A stretch of 33,424 nucleotides of DNA from Mucilaginibacter sp. (lineage in GTDB: Bacteria; Bacteroidota; Bacteroidia; Sphingobacteriales; Sphingobacteriaceae), in contig JAQBOV010000110.1 of the NCBI GenBank assembly GCA_028287895.1, positions 1 to 33,424 of the forward strand. Reading direction: 5' to 3'. The position numbers and the translations under genes are program-made. Shown here one piece after another: positions 1 to 8,144 of this stretch (the first letter of the stretch is position 1; every line of letters begins with the position of its first letter). The notes beneath the pieces are model-generated. The model saw only the letters and a list, made by a program, of their open reading frames with translations, did no database searches and was not told the DNA's origin.

Positions 1-576
1 TTTAAGCCCTTGTTAGAAAGGATCGCCGACAATAATGGCGAAGTATATGCCAACTATAATACCCCTATTATTTTAATGATCGATATAAAATCGGGAGCTA
101 ACAGTACCTACGAAGCGCTTAAACCCCTGCTCGAGAAATATAAGTCGATACTATCGGGCCTCGAAAATGGCAAAATGGTTTACAGGCAGGTAACCGTTGT
201 TTTGTCGGGCCATAAACCCTATGGTTTAATTGAAAATGAACCCACCCGGCTTGCCTTTATTGATGAGGACCTTCGTAGTGTGCGGCGCGATTCAACTTAC
301 AGCAATGTATTTTCAATGGCAAGTTGTAAGTATTCAAAATTGATGCGATGGGATGGGAAAGGTATTATCCCCAATGCCGAGAAAAATAAGCTTTGTGCCT
401 TTGTCGCTTTGGCTCACAGAATGGGCGAAAAAGTAAGGCTATGGGCATCGCCCGAAAAAAAGGTGGTTTGGGACGAGCTCTTGGACTGCGGCGTCGACCT
501 GATCAATACCGATCGCCTGCCTGCCCTCAAAAACTACCTCTCAACCCGGCCCATCGTCTTAGCCAAGGCCAATTGA
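1..576 (+). CDS. PI-PLC/GDPD-like phosphodiesterase, 3' end (5' cut by window)
   Basis: The reading frame is open from base 1 to the TGA at 574-576, so only the C-terminal ~191 residues are present and the true start lies outside the window. What is visible fits the TIM-barrel phosphodiesterases annotated in Bacteroidota as 'phosphatidylinositol-specific phospholipase C / glycerophosphodiester phosphodiesterase family protein'. There is a strand with LMIDIKS early in the fragment, a strand with VRLWASPE late, and the terminal GVDLINTDRLPAL, which resembles the last barrel strand of GDPD proteins (GVDxINTD). These enzymes hydrolyse phosphodiester bonds of lipid head groups or glycerophosphodiesters, usually outside the cytoplasm. 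The catalytic His/Glu residues of the first strands would be upstream and cannot be checked. The family assignment rests on the C-terminal barrel pattern only; the substrate is unknown. Confidence 0.7.
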   Translation, partial: FKPLLERIADNNGEVYANYNTPIILMIDIKSGANSTYEALKPLLEKYKSILSGLENGKMVYRQVTVVLSGHKPYGLIENEPTRLAFIDEDLRSVRRDSTYSNVFSMASCKYSKLMRWDGKGIIPNAEKNKLCAFVALAHRMGEKVRLWASPEKKVVWDELLDCGVDLINTDRLPALKNYLSTRPIVLAKAN

Positions 577-579
577 TTG

Positions 580-690
580 TTGTTAGTCGATTATGTTGAT
601 TGAGTGGTTGACTGTTAAAGCATACTCAATTAAACTGAATCAACCCCCGGGAACTATTACAACCTGATCAACCAATCAACTAATTTATAT
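580..690. repeat. TTGATT/AATCAA-rich intergenic inverted repeat
   Basis: The left arm at 595-611 (GTTGATTG, then AGT, then GGTTGA) is the reverse complement of TCAACCAATCAAC at 668-680, apart from the 3-base bulge. The same vocabulary (GGTTGATT, AATCAAC, ACTCAA) recurs at 9868-10020 and weakly at 32014-32035, always between genes. It lies just after the phosphodiesterase stop and could act as a transcript-end structure or be a small dispersed repeat. No T-run follows, so it is not a classical terminator. Confidence 0.5.
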
Positions 691-741
691 TCAAACTAAA
701 TTACGATTAGTAAACGGGGGACCATCTCATTTTTACTAATG

Positions 742-770
742 TTGATTATCTTCGGGTAATAAAAATTTTG
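742..770 (+). promoter_or_regulatory. Candidate cydAB promoter (Bacteroidota type)
   Basis: TTG at 742-744 and AAATTTTG at 763-770 are 18 bases apart. The second box matches 7 of 8 positions of the TAnnTTTG -7 consensus of Bacteroidota; the spacing is one base short of the usual 19-21. It lies about 40 bases ahead of the cydA start. A pattern match only. Confidence 0.35.
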
Positions 771-810
771 CAGATCCGGTCATTGGTTTTGCCTGTTTAT
801 CACCTTCGCT

Positions 811-2148
811 ATGGATGATTTTATTGCCGCCAGGTCTCAGATGGCGTTATCGCTTGGATTTCATATCGTCTTTTCATGTATCGGGATGGTTATGCCGTTT
901 TTTATGGCGATCGCCCATTTTTACTGGCTCAAAACAAAAGACCCGGTTTATAAAAACATCACCAAAGCATGGAGCAAAGGCGTGGCCATATTTTTTGCCA
1001 CAGGAGCTGTATCCGGTACTGTATTATCATTTGAATTGGGATTGCTATGGCCCAATTTTATGAAGAATGCCGGGCCTATCTTCGGTATGCCCTTTTCATT
1101 AGAGGGTACCGCCTTTTTTATAGAAGCCATTGCCCTGGGGTTCTTTCTTTACGGTTGGGAACGGTTTAATCCATGGTTTCATTGGTTTACAGGGGTTGTT
1201 GTAGGTATCAGCGGTATTTTATCGGGTATATTGGTAGTAGCAGCCAATAGTTGGATGAACAGTCCTTCGGGGTTTGATTATGTGAACGGGCAGTATATAA
1301 ATATTGATCCGATAAAAGCCATGTTCAATGCCGCGTGGTTTGAGCAGGCACTGCATATGTGTATAGCAGCCTTTGCCGCTACAGGATTTGCTGTTGCCGG
1401 CGTGCATGCACTAATGATCATCAGGCGGAAAAATATAAAGTTTCACACCATGGCTTTCCGTATTGCCATTGTATTTGCTGCCGTTGCCGCTTTACTGCAA
1501 CCTTTAAGCGGTGATATTTCGGCAAAAAGCGTTGCCAAACGCCAACCCGCCAAGCTGGCAGCTATGGAGGCGCATTTCAAAACCGAAAAATTTTCACCCT
1601 TAATTATAGGGGGCGTTCCTGATACAAAAACGAAGGAAGTGAACTATGCTATCAAGATTCCCGGCCTGCTCAGCTTGATGACCTACGATGATTTTAACGC
1701 CGAAGTAACCGGCCTTGACCGCATCCCCGAAAAAGATCAGCCCCCCATCGCCATTACACATTACGCTTTTCAAATAATGGTAGCTTTGGGTATGCTGATG
1801 CTGGCGCTCGCCCTGGTTTACCTTATCGCCCTGTTTAAAAAGAAGAACTGGCTTACTGCTCCGTGGTTCCTGAAGTTGTTCGTAGCGGCGATCCCTTTAG
1901 GATTTATTGCCCTTGAGGCAGGGTGGACAGTCACCGAAGTTGGCCGCCAGCCCTGGATCATCCAGGGCGTGATGCGTACTGCGGATGCCGTTACGCCAAT
2001 GCCGGGCATCAGGTATTCGTTTTACCTGTTTACCGCGGTGTACTTATCGTTGAGCCTGGTGGTGATATTTATGCTGTACCGGCAGATAAAGATGGTTCCG
2101 AAAATGTATGATGTTCCAATTTCTAATCCGGCAATCAGTAAATCATAA
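811..2148 (+). CDS. cydA: Cytochrome bd quinol oxidase subunit I
   Basis: Large haem-carrying subunit of cytochrome bd, an inner-membrane terminal oxidase that oxidises quinol and reduces O2 to water with high oxygen affinity. At 445 residues it is shorter than E. coli CydA (522). The N-terminus MDDFIAARSQMALSLGFH supports the ATG at 811. Visible key residues by family comparison: H18 (haem ligand, helix I), E98 and E105 in LEGTAFFIE, H182 (haem b558 ligand region), M323 in QIMVALG (second b558 ligand), K248/E253 in the quinol loop KLAAMEAHF, and the signature GRQPW at 378-382. About nine hydrophobic segments are apparent. The length difference lies mostly in the quinol-binding Q loop, so this is a short-Q-loop type. 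cydB starts 3 bases after the stop, so the pair is one operon. No cydDC assembly genes are present in the window. Confidence 0.96.
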   Translation: MDDFIAARSQMALSLGFHIVFSCIGMVMPFFMAIAHFYWLKTKDPVYKNITKAWSKGVAIFFATGAVSGTVLSFELGLLWPNFMKNAGPIFGMPFSLEGTAFFIEAIALGFFLYGWERFNPWFHWFTGVVVGISGILSGILVVAANSWMNSPSGFDYVNGQYINIDPIKAMFNAAWFEQALHMCIAAFAATGFAVAGVHALMIIRRKNIKFHTMAFRIAIVFAAVAALLQPLSGDISAKSVAKRQPAKLAAMEAHFKTEKFSPLIIGGVPDTKTKEVNYAIKIPGLLSLMTYDDFNAEVTGLDRIPEKDQPPIAITHYAFQIMVALGMLMLALALVYLIALFKKKNWLTAPWFLKLFVAAIPLGFIALEAGWTVTEVGRQPWIIQGVMRTADAVTPMPGIRYSFYLFTAVYLSLSLVVIFMLYRQIKMVPKMYDVPISNPAISKS

Positions 2149-2151
2149 GTT

Positions 2152-3180
2152 ATGATGTTATATGTAGTGATCGTTTATTTATGGGTAGCACTTTTGCTTT
2201 ATCTGCTGCTTGGCGGGGCCGATTTTGGCGCCGGTATTATCGAACTGTTTACCTCGGAGGATAACAAGGCAAAAGCTCGTAAGATCTTGTACCATGCCAT
2301 CGGTCCAATTTGGGAAGCCAATCACATGTGGCTTATTATTGCTATTGTGATCTTGTTTGTCGGCTTTCCTGCTATTTATACCACCATGTCCATCCACCTG
2401 CATATCCCGCTGGTTATCATGCTGATGGGCATCGTCGCCCGTGGAACGGCATTCGCCTTCAGGAATTATGATGCCGTGACCGATAATATGCAGAAGGTGT
2501 ATAACAAAATATTTGTTTATTCCAGTTTCATTACGCCTTTGTTTTTGGGAATCATAGCCGGCAGCGCAGTTTCGGGGAAGATTGATGTGCATGCCGATAC
2601 ATTCCTGTCGGCTTACCTATTTAGCTGGCTCAACTGGTTCTCCGTCACCATCGGTTTATTTACGGTGTCTTTATGCGGCTTTTTGGCTGCCATTTTTCTG
2701 ATAGGAGAAACACGGGAGCCCGATGAAAGAAAAAGATTTGTGCGCAAAGCCTGGCAGATGAATATTGCTGCGGTCATATCCGGCGGACTTGTTTTTGTTT
2801 CGGCTACTTCTGATAAGATACCATTGGTGCAATGGGTGTTCGGTAACGCGGTGGGTATTACGGCGGTAGCCGCAGCCACTGTTTCGCTCATTATATTATG
2901 GTATTTGATTATTAAGGGAAGATCAAAAAGCCTTCGGTTACTGGCAGGTTTTCAGATCACCATGATATTGCTTACTACCACCTATAAGCACTATCCCAAT
3001 ATTGTGATACTCAAAAACGGTGGTTATTTGTCGTTAATTGAAAACAGGGGTGCTGACAAAGCAATCGAAGCCTTAGCCCTGGCCTTATTGATAGGTAGTC
3101 TGTTTATCCTACCGGCGTTGGTTTATTTGATCTACAGTTTTCAGAAGAGGGATAATAAGGGCTCCTTGTCAGAAACATGA
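2152..3180 (+). CDS. cydB: Cytochrome bd quinol oxidase subunit II
   Basis: Second membrane subunit of cytochrome bd; it pairs with CydA and forms the structural half of the heterodimer. It has 342 residues, with the family signatures GGADFGAGI near residues 21-29 and GPIWEANHMWLI near 51-62, the latter corresponding to the conserved acidic/Trp region of CydB. Multiple hydrophobic segments span the protein. Two consecutive ATG codons (2152 and 2155) are possible starts; the first lies 3 bases after the cydA stop. No obvious Shine-Dalgarno site is seen. No small CydX-like ORF is evident directly after the stop, where 470 bases lack a recognisable gene. Confidence 0.95.
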   Translation: MMLYVVIVYLWVALLLYLLLGGADFGAGIIELFTSEDNKAKARKILYHAIGPIWEANHMWLIIAIVILFVGFPAIYTTMSIHLHIPLVIMLMGIVARGTAFAFRNYDAVTDNMQKVYNKIFVYSSFITPLFLGIIAGSAVSGKIDVHADTFLSAYLFSWLNWFSVTIGLFTVSLCGFLAAIFLIGETREPDERKRFVRKAWQMNIAAVISGGLVFVSATSDKIPLVQWVFGNAVGITAVAAATVSLIILWYLIIKGRSKSLRLLAGFQITMILLTTTYKHYPNIVILKNGGYLSLIENRGADKAIEALALALLIGSLFILPALVYLIYSFQKRDNKGSLSET

Positions 3181-3490
3181 TTATATGGGTAAGTCTTAAA
3201 TTTGACTTTGTAAATCTCAACACCGTATCTATTAAAACCAGCTCTTCGTCTGTATTCCTTCCCCTCCCGTCTATTGCATTTATTTTATTGGCAGTAAAAA
3301 TGTTGCTTTGACTACGATTTCTAATCAAGCTTAATCGGAGCTGATTGGTATTATTAAAAAGTAAAGGCAAAGGGTTGGAAATATAACTAAGTACGTTGAA
3401 ATGTTTTCTTCCTATTGGCAATAAAAACAAGGTTTATCAAACTAGCGTAGTGGTATAGGGTTATATGTTTATGCGATTAACTTTATTTCA
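3181..3490. other. Intergenic stretch after cydB, no gene recognised
   Basis: No reading frame here gives a recognisable protein on either strand. A minus-strand open frame (about 3104-3430) overlaps the cydB end and has no family-like pattern, so it is not called. The sequence is A/T rich. The regulatory signals listed separately for the efflux operon begin just after it. Confidence 0.5.
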
Positions 3491-3495
3491 GTTAA

Positions 3496-3527
3496 TTGAT
3501 CCTTTACAAATAGCTTTATTATCTTTA
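3496..3527 (+). promoter_or_regulatory. Candidate promoter of the RND efflux operon
   Basis: TTG at 3496-3498 is followed after 21 bases by TATCTTTA at 3520-3527. The latter matches 7 of 8 positions of the Bacteroidota -7 box TAnnTTTG, and the spacing is within the usual range. Transcription would start near 3533, leaving a leader of about 118 bases before the adaptor gene. Inference from consensus only. Confidence 0.45.
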
Positions 3528-3528
3528 G

Positions 3529-3561
3529 CACACTTTATATAAAGAGGGATTATAAAGTGTG
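3529..3561. promoter_or_regulatory. 11-bp perfect inverted repeat, candidate operator
   Basis: CACACTTTATA (3529-3539) and TATAAAGTGTG (3551-3561) are exact reverse complements separated by 11 bases. The left arm begins one base after the predicted -7 box, so the dyad would cover the transcription start. That is a typical position for a repressor of an efflux operon. No regulator gene lies beside it. It could instead fold as an RNA hairpin in the leader; no T-run follows, so a terminator is unlikely. Confidence 0.5.
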
Positions 3562-3650
3562 AGAACTTTATCCAAATTTTTTACTATTTGTGTAAATAAT
3601 GTCCTCAGATATCCTAACCAGCCGATACCATATTTCACATAAATTACTAA

Positions 3651-4859
3651 ATGAAAACATTTCCAAACCAATATAGATCGAATAGAAAACGCGTACTGAT
3701 TATACTTTCGGTATTGTCTTTGGCGTGTTGCACCTTATTCCTGCTTTCATGCGGGAGCAAGGGCAAACCAAACGGCGGTCCGCAGGATAACCAGGCAAAG
3801 GTATACCGTGTATTAGCGCTTTCTTCGCGCACAGCTACCTTAAACGCGGATTACCCGGCCAGCATACAGGGACAACAGGATATTGAAATACGCCCCAAAG
3901 TGGATGGCTTTATTGAAAAAATTTATGTTGATGAAGGCTCCCTGGTAAAAAAAGGCCAATTGCTGTTTAAAATAAACGCACCCCAGTATGAACAGGAAGT
4001 ACGCACAGCACAAGCCGGTATCAATACTGCCCAGGCTGACGTGAATGCGGCCCAATTGGCGGTTAATAAAGTGAAGCCACTGGTCGAAAAAGATATTATC
4101 AGCCACTACGAGCTTGAATCTGTCCAATTTACGTTGCAAACCAAGCTGGCGGCCCTGGCGCAGGCAAAAGCGGCACTGGCAAATGCTAAAACAAACCTGG
4201 GATACACGATCATCACCAGCCCTGTTAACGGTGTAATTGGGTCGCTCCCATATAAGTTAGGGAGCTTGGTTACCAGCAACACGGCTAATCCATTAACTTC
4301 AGTTTATAATACCAGCACGGTGTATGCCTATTTCGCCATTAACGAAAAGAAGCTGCTGGATCTTTCAAAAGATACCGCTACATCCGGCACAACTTTAAAG
4401 TCAAAACTCAATAATTTACCAAAAGTTTCCCTGCTTCTTGCGGATGGTACCTTATACAATCATCAGGGTCGCATTGAAACAGTTAACGGACTGATAAATA
4501 CTGCTACGGGTTCGGCCAATGTGCGTGCCGCCTTTGCTAATCCCGAAGGCTTGCTGCACAGTGGCAACAGTGCGATGGTCAGAATTCCAACGCTGATAAA
4601 ATCGGCTATCCTTGTTCCTCAAAGCGCTACTTATGAGTTGCAGGATAAGCGTTTTGTTTATATACTCGACAATCAGAATAAGATCAAAACCACAGCCATA
4701 AAAGTAATGGATAATACGGCCGGGCAATTTTTTGTTGTTCAGGACGGGTTGCACAATGGCGATAAAATTTTATTGGAAGATGCCGGCACTTTAAAGGATG
4801 GCACGGAAGTCAGACCTAAAGAAGCAAGCGCTGACAGTGTATACAAGGGATTTGATTGA
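3651..4859 (+). CDS. RND efflux periplasmic adaptor (membrane fusion protein)
   Basis: Periplasmic adaptor of the AcrA/MexA type, linking the inner-membrane pump to the outer-membrane channel. At 402 residues it is of usual length. The N-terminus has a basic start, a hydrophobic stretch at about 15-32 and a lipobox LLSC with Cys34, so it is probably a lipoprotein. The order of parts fits the family: a lipoyl/barrel-sandwich half near 65-110 (IRPKVDGFIEKIYVDEGSLV), an alpha-helical hairpin rich in Ala/Gln (about 115-185, with QAGINTAQADVNAAQ), the second lipoyl half TIITSPVNGVIGS near 190-205, then beta-barrel and membrane-proximal domains ending near 390. It is first in a three-gene operon, 106 bases ahead of the pump gene. 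The exported substrates cannot be read from sequence. Confidence 0.93.
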   Translation: MKTFPNQYRSNRKRVLIILSVLSLACCTLFLLSCGSKGKPNGGPQDNQAKVYRVLALSSRTATLNADYPASIQGQQDIEIRPKVDGFIEKIYVDEGSLVKKGQLLFKINAPQYEQEVRTAQAGINTAQADVNAAQLAVNKVKPLVEKDIISHYELESVQFTLQTKLAALAQAKAALANAKTNLGYTIITSPVNGVIGSLPYKLGSLVTSNTANPLTSVYNTSTVYAYFAINEKKLLDLSKDTATSGTTLKSKLNNLPKVSLLLADGTLYNHQGRIETVNGLINTATGSANVRAAFANPEGLLHSGNSAMVRIPTLIKSAILVPQSATYELQDKRFVYILDNQNKIKTTAIKVMDNTAGQFFVVQDGLHNGDKILLEDAGTLKDGTEVRPKEASADSVYKGFD

Positions 4860-4890
4860 GGTTCGTGATCCGGGTATGAGATGATTGTTC

Positions 4891-4939
4891 TTATAAAATC
4901 ATGGAAATCCATCAGTCCTGAAAATCATGGTTCAGACAA
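4891..4939 (+). repeat. Short periodic repeat in the adaptor-pump gap
   Basis: The gap holds imperfect units of about 11-17 bases with the core ATCATGG / ATCCAT / TCCTG, ending in ATCATGGTTCAGAC. The core AAATCATGG occurs twice (near 4896 and 4922). From general knowledge, similar ATCCTG...TTCAGAC strings occur between genes in many Bacteroidota genomes; this is recalled, not searched. It sits inside an operon, so it may shape the mRNA between the two cistrons. Confidence 0.4.
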
Positions 4940-4965
4940 AAAATTAGAAAATAAAGCAACATTTT

Positions 4966-7900
4966 ATGCTTAAACGATTTATAGAGCGTCCGGTACTTTC
5001 AACAGTTATTTCTATCATCATATTGATACTCGGTATTTTAGGACTGATCAACCTTCCTGTCTCGCAATATCCTGAAATCGCTCCGCCTACCGTGCAGGTA
5101 TTTGCAGGGTATAACGGTGCCAATGCGGACGTTGTGCTAAAGAGCGTGATCATCCCGCTCGAAGAACAAATTAATGGCGTGGATAACATGACCTATATGA
5201 CATCATCCGCCGGTAATGATGGCTCTGCCAATATCACCATTTATTTTAAAGTGGGCACCAACCCCGACCTTGCTGCAGTAAATGTGCAGAATCGTGTGTC
5301 CCGCGCTACCAGTTTGCTGCCGCTTGAGGTTACCCAATCCGGCGTTACCGTGCAGAAAAGCCAAAGCAGTAACCTGATCATTTTCTCATTATACAGTGAA
5401 AACAAAGCCTATGATGAGACTTTTTTGCAGAATTATGCTAAAATAAACCTGGTTCCGCAAATACAGCGGGTTACCGGTGTTGGTGGTGTTAATGTATTCG
5501 GCTCAAAGGATTATTCTATGCGCATTTGGTTAAAGCCGGATGTAATGGCGCAATACAGCCTTATCCCCAGTGATATCAGTGACGCATTGGCTGAACAAAA
5601 TATAGAGGCCGCCCCGGGCAAATTTGGTGAGAATAGCCACCAATCCTTTGAGTATGTAATTAAATATAGAGGGCGCTTAAAGACTGCGGCCGAATTCGGC
5701 AACATCGTCATTAAATCTGTTGGTAAAGGGCAATTGCTGCATCTGAGCGATGTGGCGCGTGTGGAGCTGGGTTCATTGGATTATACATTCAATATCCAAA
5801 CTAACGGATTGCCTTCTTTGGGGGCCGCCATTAGCCAAACGGCAGGTTCAAATGCAAGGGATGTGATTAATGAATCAAAAAAAATATTAGACGAAGCTGC
5901 CTTAAGCTTTCCAAAAGGAATAAAACTCATTTACCTGGTTGATGCCAATGAATTTCTAAATGCGTCTATTGAAAAGGTGATCAGTACACTGGCAGAGGCA
6001 TTTATCCTTGTGTTTATTGTGGTGTTTGTTTTCCTTCAGGACTTCAGATCAACGCTTATTCCGGCTATAGCAGTGCCTGTGGCCATTATCGGAACTTTCT
6101 TCTTCCTTGATCTATTTGGCTTCACCATTAATTTACTCACCCTTTTTGCATTAGTTTTAGCGATAGGTATCGTAGTGGATGATGCCATTGTGGTGGTCGA
6201 GGCTGTGCACGCCAAGTTAGATAAGGGTTACAAGTCGGCCCGAAAAGCATCCATTGACGCCATGAGCGAAATATCAGGAGCTATTATTTCTATCACATTG
6301 GTTATGGCTGCTGTATTTATCCCTGTAACTTTTATTACCGGATCAACGGGGGTCTTTTATAAACAGTTTGGTATCACGCTGGCTATAGCCATCTTATTAT
6401 CTGCTGTAAATGCCTTAACGCTCAGTCCGGCCTTATGTGCCATATTTCTTAAACCACATGACCAGGAGCATAAAAACAAAGCGTTATTCAGCCGTTTTTA
6501 TTCAATTTTCAATACTGCCTTTAATGCTGTTACCAGTAAATATGTGCGCTCGGTCGGTTTCCTTGCCCGAAGAAAGTGGATCGCTGTTGGCGCCATTGCC
6601 GTTTTTGCAGCGGCTTTGGTGATATTAATAAGAACAACATCATCCAGTTTTGTACCAAGCGAAGATCAGGGGACTATTTTTGCAAGCGTTATTTTGCCAC
6701 CTGCCTCATCATTGGAACGTACCGACTCGGTGACAACAAAAATTGAACGTATTGCCCAAACTATACCGGCTGTTCGGGCTACGGCCAGGTTGGTGGGGTT
6801 TAATTTTATCGCCGGATCAGGGGGCTCCTACGGTATGGTTATTCTGAAGTTAAAAATTTGGAATGAGCGGAAAAACGATAACATTCAAAGCGTGATAGCA
6901 GATATTTCCGCAAAAACCAAACATATACGCGGGGCGAGCATTTTTTATTTTTCACCACCCACCATCCAGGGATTTGGTGCCAATGATGGGTTTCAAGTCC
7001 AGGTGCAGGATAGAGGCGGTCATACTATTGATGAACTTTATAAAGTAAATACTGATTTCCTGACCGCCTTAAATAAACGACCTGAAATTCAAGGCGCAAG
7101 CACTTCATTTAACCCCAATTTCCCGCAATACCAGGTAGAGGTCAATGTGGCCAAATGCAAGGAGGCCGGTATTTCGGTAAATTCGGTTTTAGGTACCTTA
7201 CACGGTTATTACGGCGGCTTGTACGCCTCCAACTTTAACCAGTTTGGTAAGCAATACCGGGTAATGGTGCAGGCTGATTATGCTTACCGAGCCAACGACC
7301 AGGGCCTGGATAAGATTTTTGTAAGGAATAATGCCGGTAATATGGCGCCCATCACCGAATTTATAAAACTGACCCGGGTATTTGGGCCCGAATCCATATC
7401 GAGGTTTAACTTGTTTTCTTCAATTTCAGTAAATGGTGTCACTAATGCTGGTTATAGTTCAGGCGATGCCATTCAGGCGATAAAAGCTGTGGCAGCCGAG
7501 AAACTACCTGCCGGCTATGGCTACGAGTTTTCGGGGTTAACCCGTGAAGAACTTTCAACCGGGGCGCAATCTGCGCTTATCTTCCTGCTTTGCCTGGTGT
7601 TTGTTTACTTTTTACTGAGTGCGCAATATGAAAGCTATATTTTACCTTTTGCGGTATTGTTATCGCTGCCCATCGGCCTTTCCGGCACTTACATTTTTGC
7701 AAGGATAGCGGGCATTGACAGCAATATTTATCTTCAGATTTCATTGATCATGCTCATTGGCCTGTTGGCTAAAAATGCGATCCTGATCGTCGAGTTTGCC
7801 TTAGGCAGGCGCCGTGGTGGTATGGGTATCGTACAGGCAGCCATTGAGGGTGCCCGGGCCCGTTTGAGGCCAATTTTGATGACCTCGTTCGCATTCATTT

Positions 7901-8130
7901 TCGGAATAATGCCTCTGATGTTCTCAACGGGTGCGGGCGCTTTGGGTAACCGTTCCATAGGCACGGGAGCTGTCGGCGGTATGTTTGTAGGTACTGTTTT
8001 CGGTGTATTTGTTATACCGGTACTGTTTATCATTTTTCAACGCTTGCAGGAAAAAATAACCGGGGTGCCGAATCTCCCGGGTGCCGAGGATGAAGATGAG
8101 GTACCGGCTGATGTAGAAATTATTAATTAA
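4966..8130 (+). CDS. RND efflux pump, inner-membrane permease (HAE1/AcrB type)
   Basis: Proton-driven multidrug-type transporter of the resistance-nodulation-division superfamily, working as a trimer in the inner membrane and taking substrates from the periplasm or outer leaflet. At 1054 residues it has normal length. The N-terminus MLKRFIERPVLSTVISI is typical and fixes the start. The proton-relay acidic pair in helix 4 is present as D405-D406 in IGIVVDDAIVVVEAV. The helix-10 lysine is K936 in GLLAKNAILIVEFA. Two large periplasmic loops (about 30-335 and 565-865) and twelve hydrophobic segments fit the fold, with AcrB-like wording such as FVPSEDQGTIFASV at about 563-576. The overall resemblance is to the broad-substrate HAE1 branch, not heavy-metal (HME) pumps. 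The outer-membrane factor follows after 14 bases. Confidence 0.96.
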   Translation: MLKRFIERPVLSTVISIIILILGILGLINLPVSQYPEIAPPTVQVFAGYNGANADVVLKSVIIPLEEQINGVDNMTYMTSSAGNDGSANITIYFKVGTNPDLAAVNVQNRVSRATSLLPLEVTQSGVTVQKSQSSNLIIFSLYSENKAYDETFLQNYAKINLVPQIQRVTGVGGVNVFGSKDYSMRIWLKPDVMAQYSLIPSDISDALAEQNIEAAPGKFGENSHQSFEYVIKYRGRLKTAAEFGNIVIKSVGKGQLLHLSDVARVELGSLDYTFNIQTNGLPSLGAAISQTAGSNARDVINESKKILDEAALSFPKGIKLIYLVDANEFLNASIEKVISTLAEAFILVFIVVFVFLQDFRSTLIPAIAVPVAIIGTFFFLDLFGFTINLLTLFALVLAIGIVVDDAIVVVEAVHAKLDKGYKSARKASIDAMSEISGAIISITLVMAAVFIPVTFITGSTGVFYKQFGITLAIAILLSAVNALTLSPALCAIFLKPHDQEHKNKALFSRFYSIFNTAFNAVTSKYVRSVGFLARRKWIAVGAIAVFAAALVILIRTTSSSFVPSEDQGTIFASVILPPASSLERTDSVTTKIERIAQTIPAVRATARLVGFNFIAGSGGSYGMVILKLKIWNERKNDNIQSVIADISAKTKHIRGASIFYFSPPTIQGFGANDGFQVQVQDRGGHTIDELYKVNTDFLTALNKRPEIQGASTSFNPNFPQYQVEVNVAKCKEAGISVNSVLGTLHGYYGGLYASNFNQFGKQYRVMVQADYAYRANDQGLDKIFVRNNAGNMAPITEFIKLTRVFGPESISRFNLFSSISVNGVTNAGYSSGDAIQAIKAVAAEKLPAGYGYEFSGLTREELSTGAQSALIFLLCLVFVYFLLSAQYESYILPFAVLLSLPIGLSGTYIFARIAGIDSNIYLQISLIMLIGLLAKNAILIVEFALGRRRGGMGIVQAAIEGARARLRPILMTSFAFIFGIMPLMFSTGAGALGNRSIGTGAVGGMFVGTVFGVFVIPVLFIIFQRLQEKITGVPNLPGAEDEDEVPADVEIIN

Positions 8131-8144
8131 AGACCTTATTACTG

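Noticed and set aside
2179..2592. Long open frame on the minus strand inside cydB
   Set aside because: Antisense to a clearly coding gene, rich in His/Gln/Asn and without any family pattern; a shadow of cydB.
3104..3430. Minus-strand open frame of 108 codons across the cydB end and the following gap
   Set aside because: It overlaps cydB, has no signal, domain or start context, and its composition looks random.
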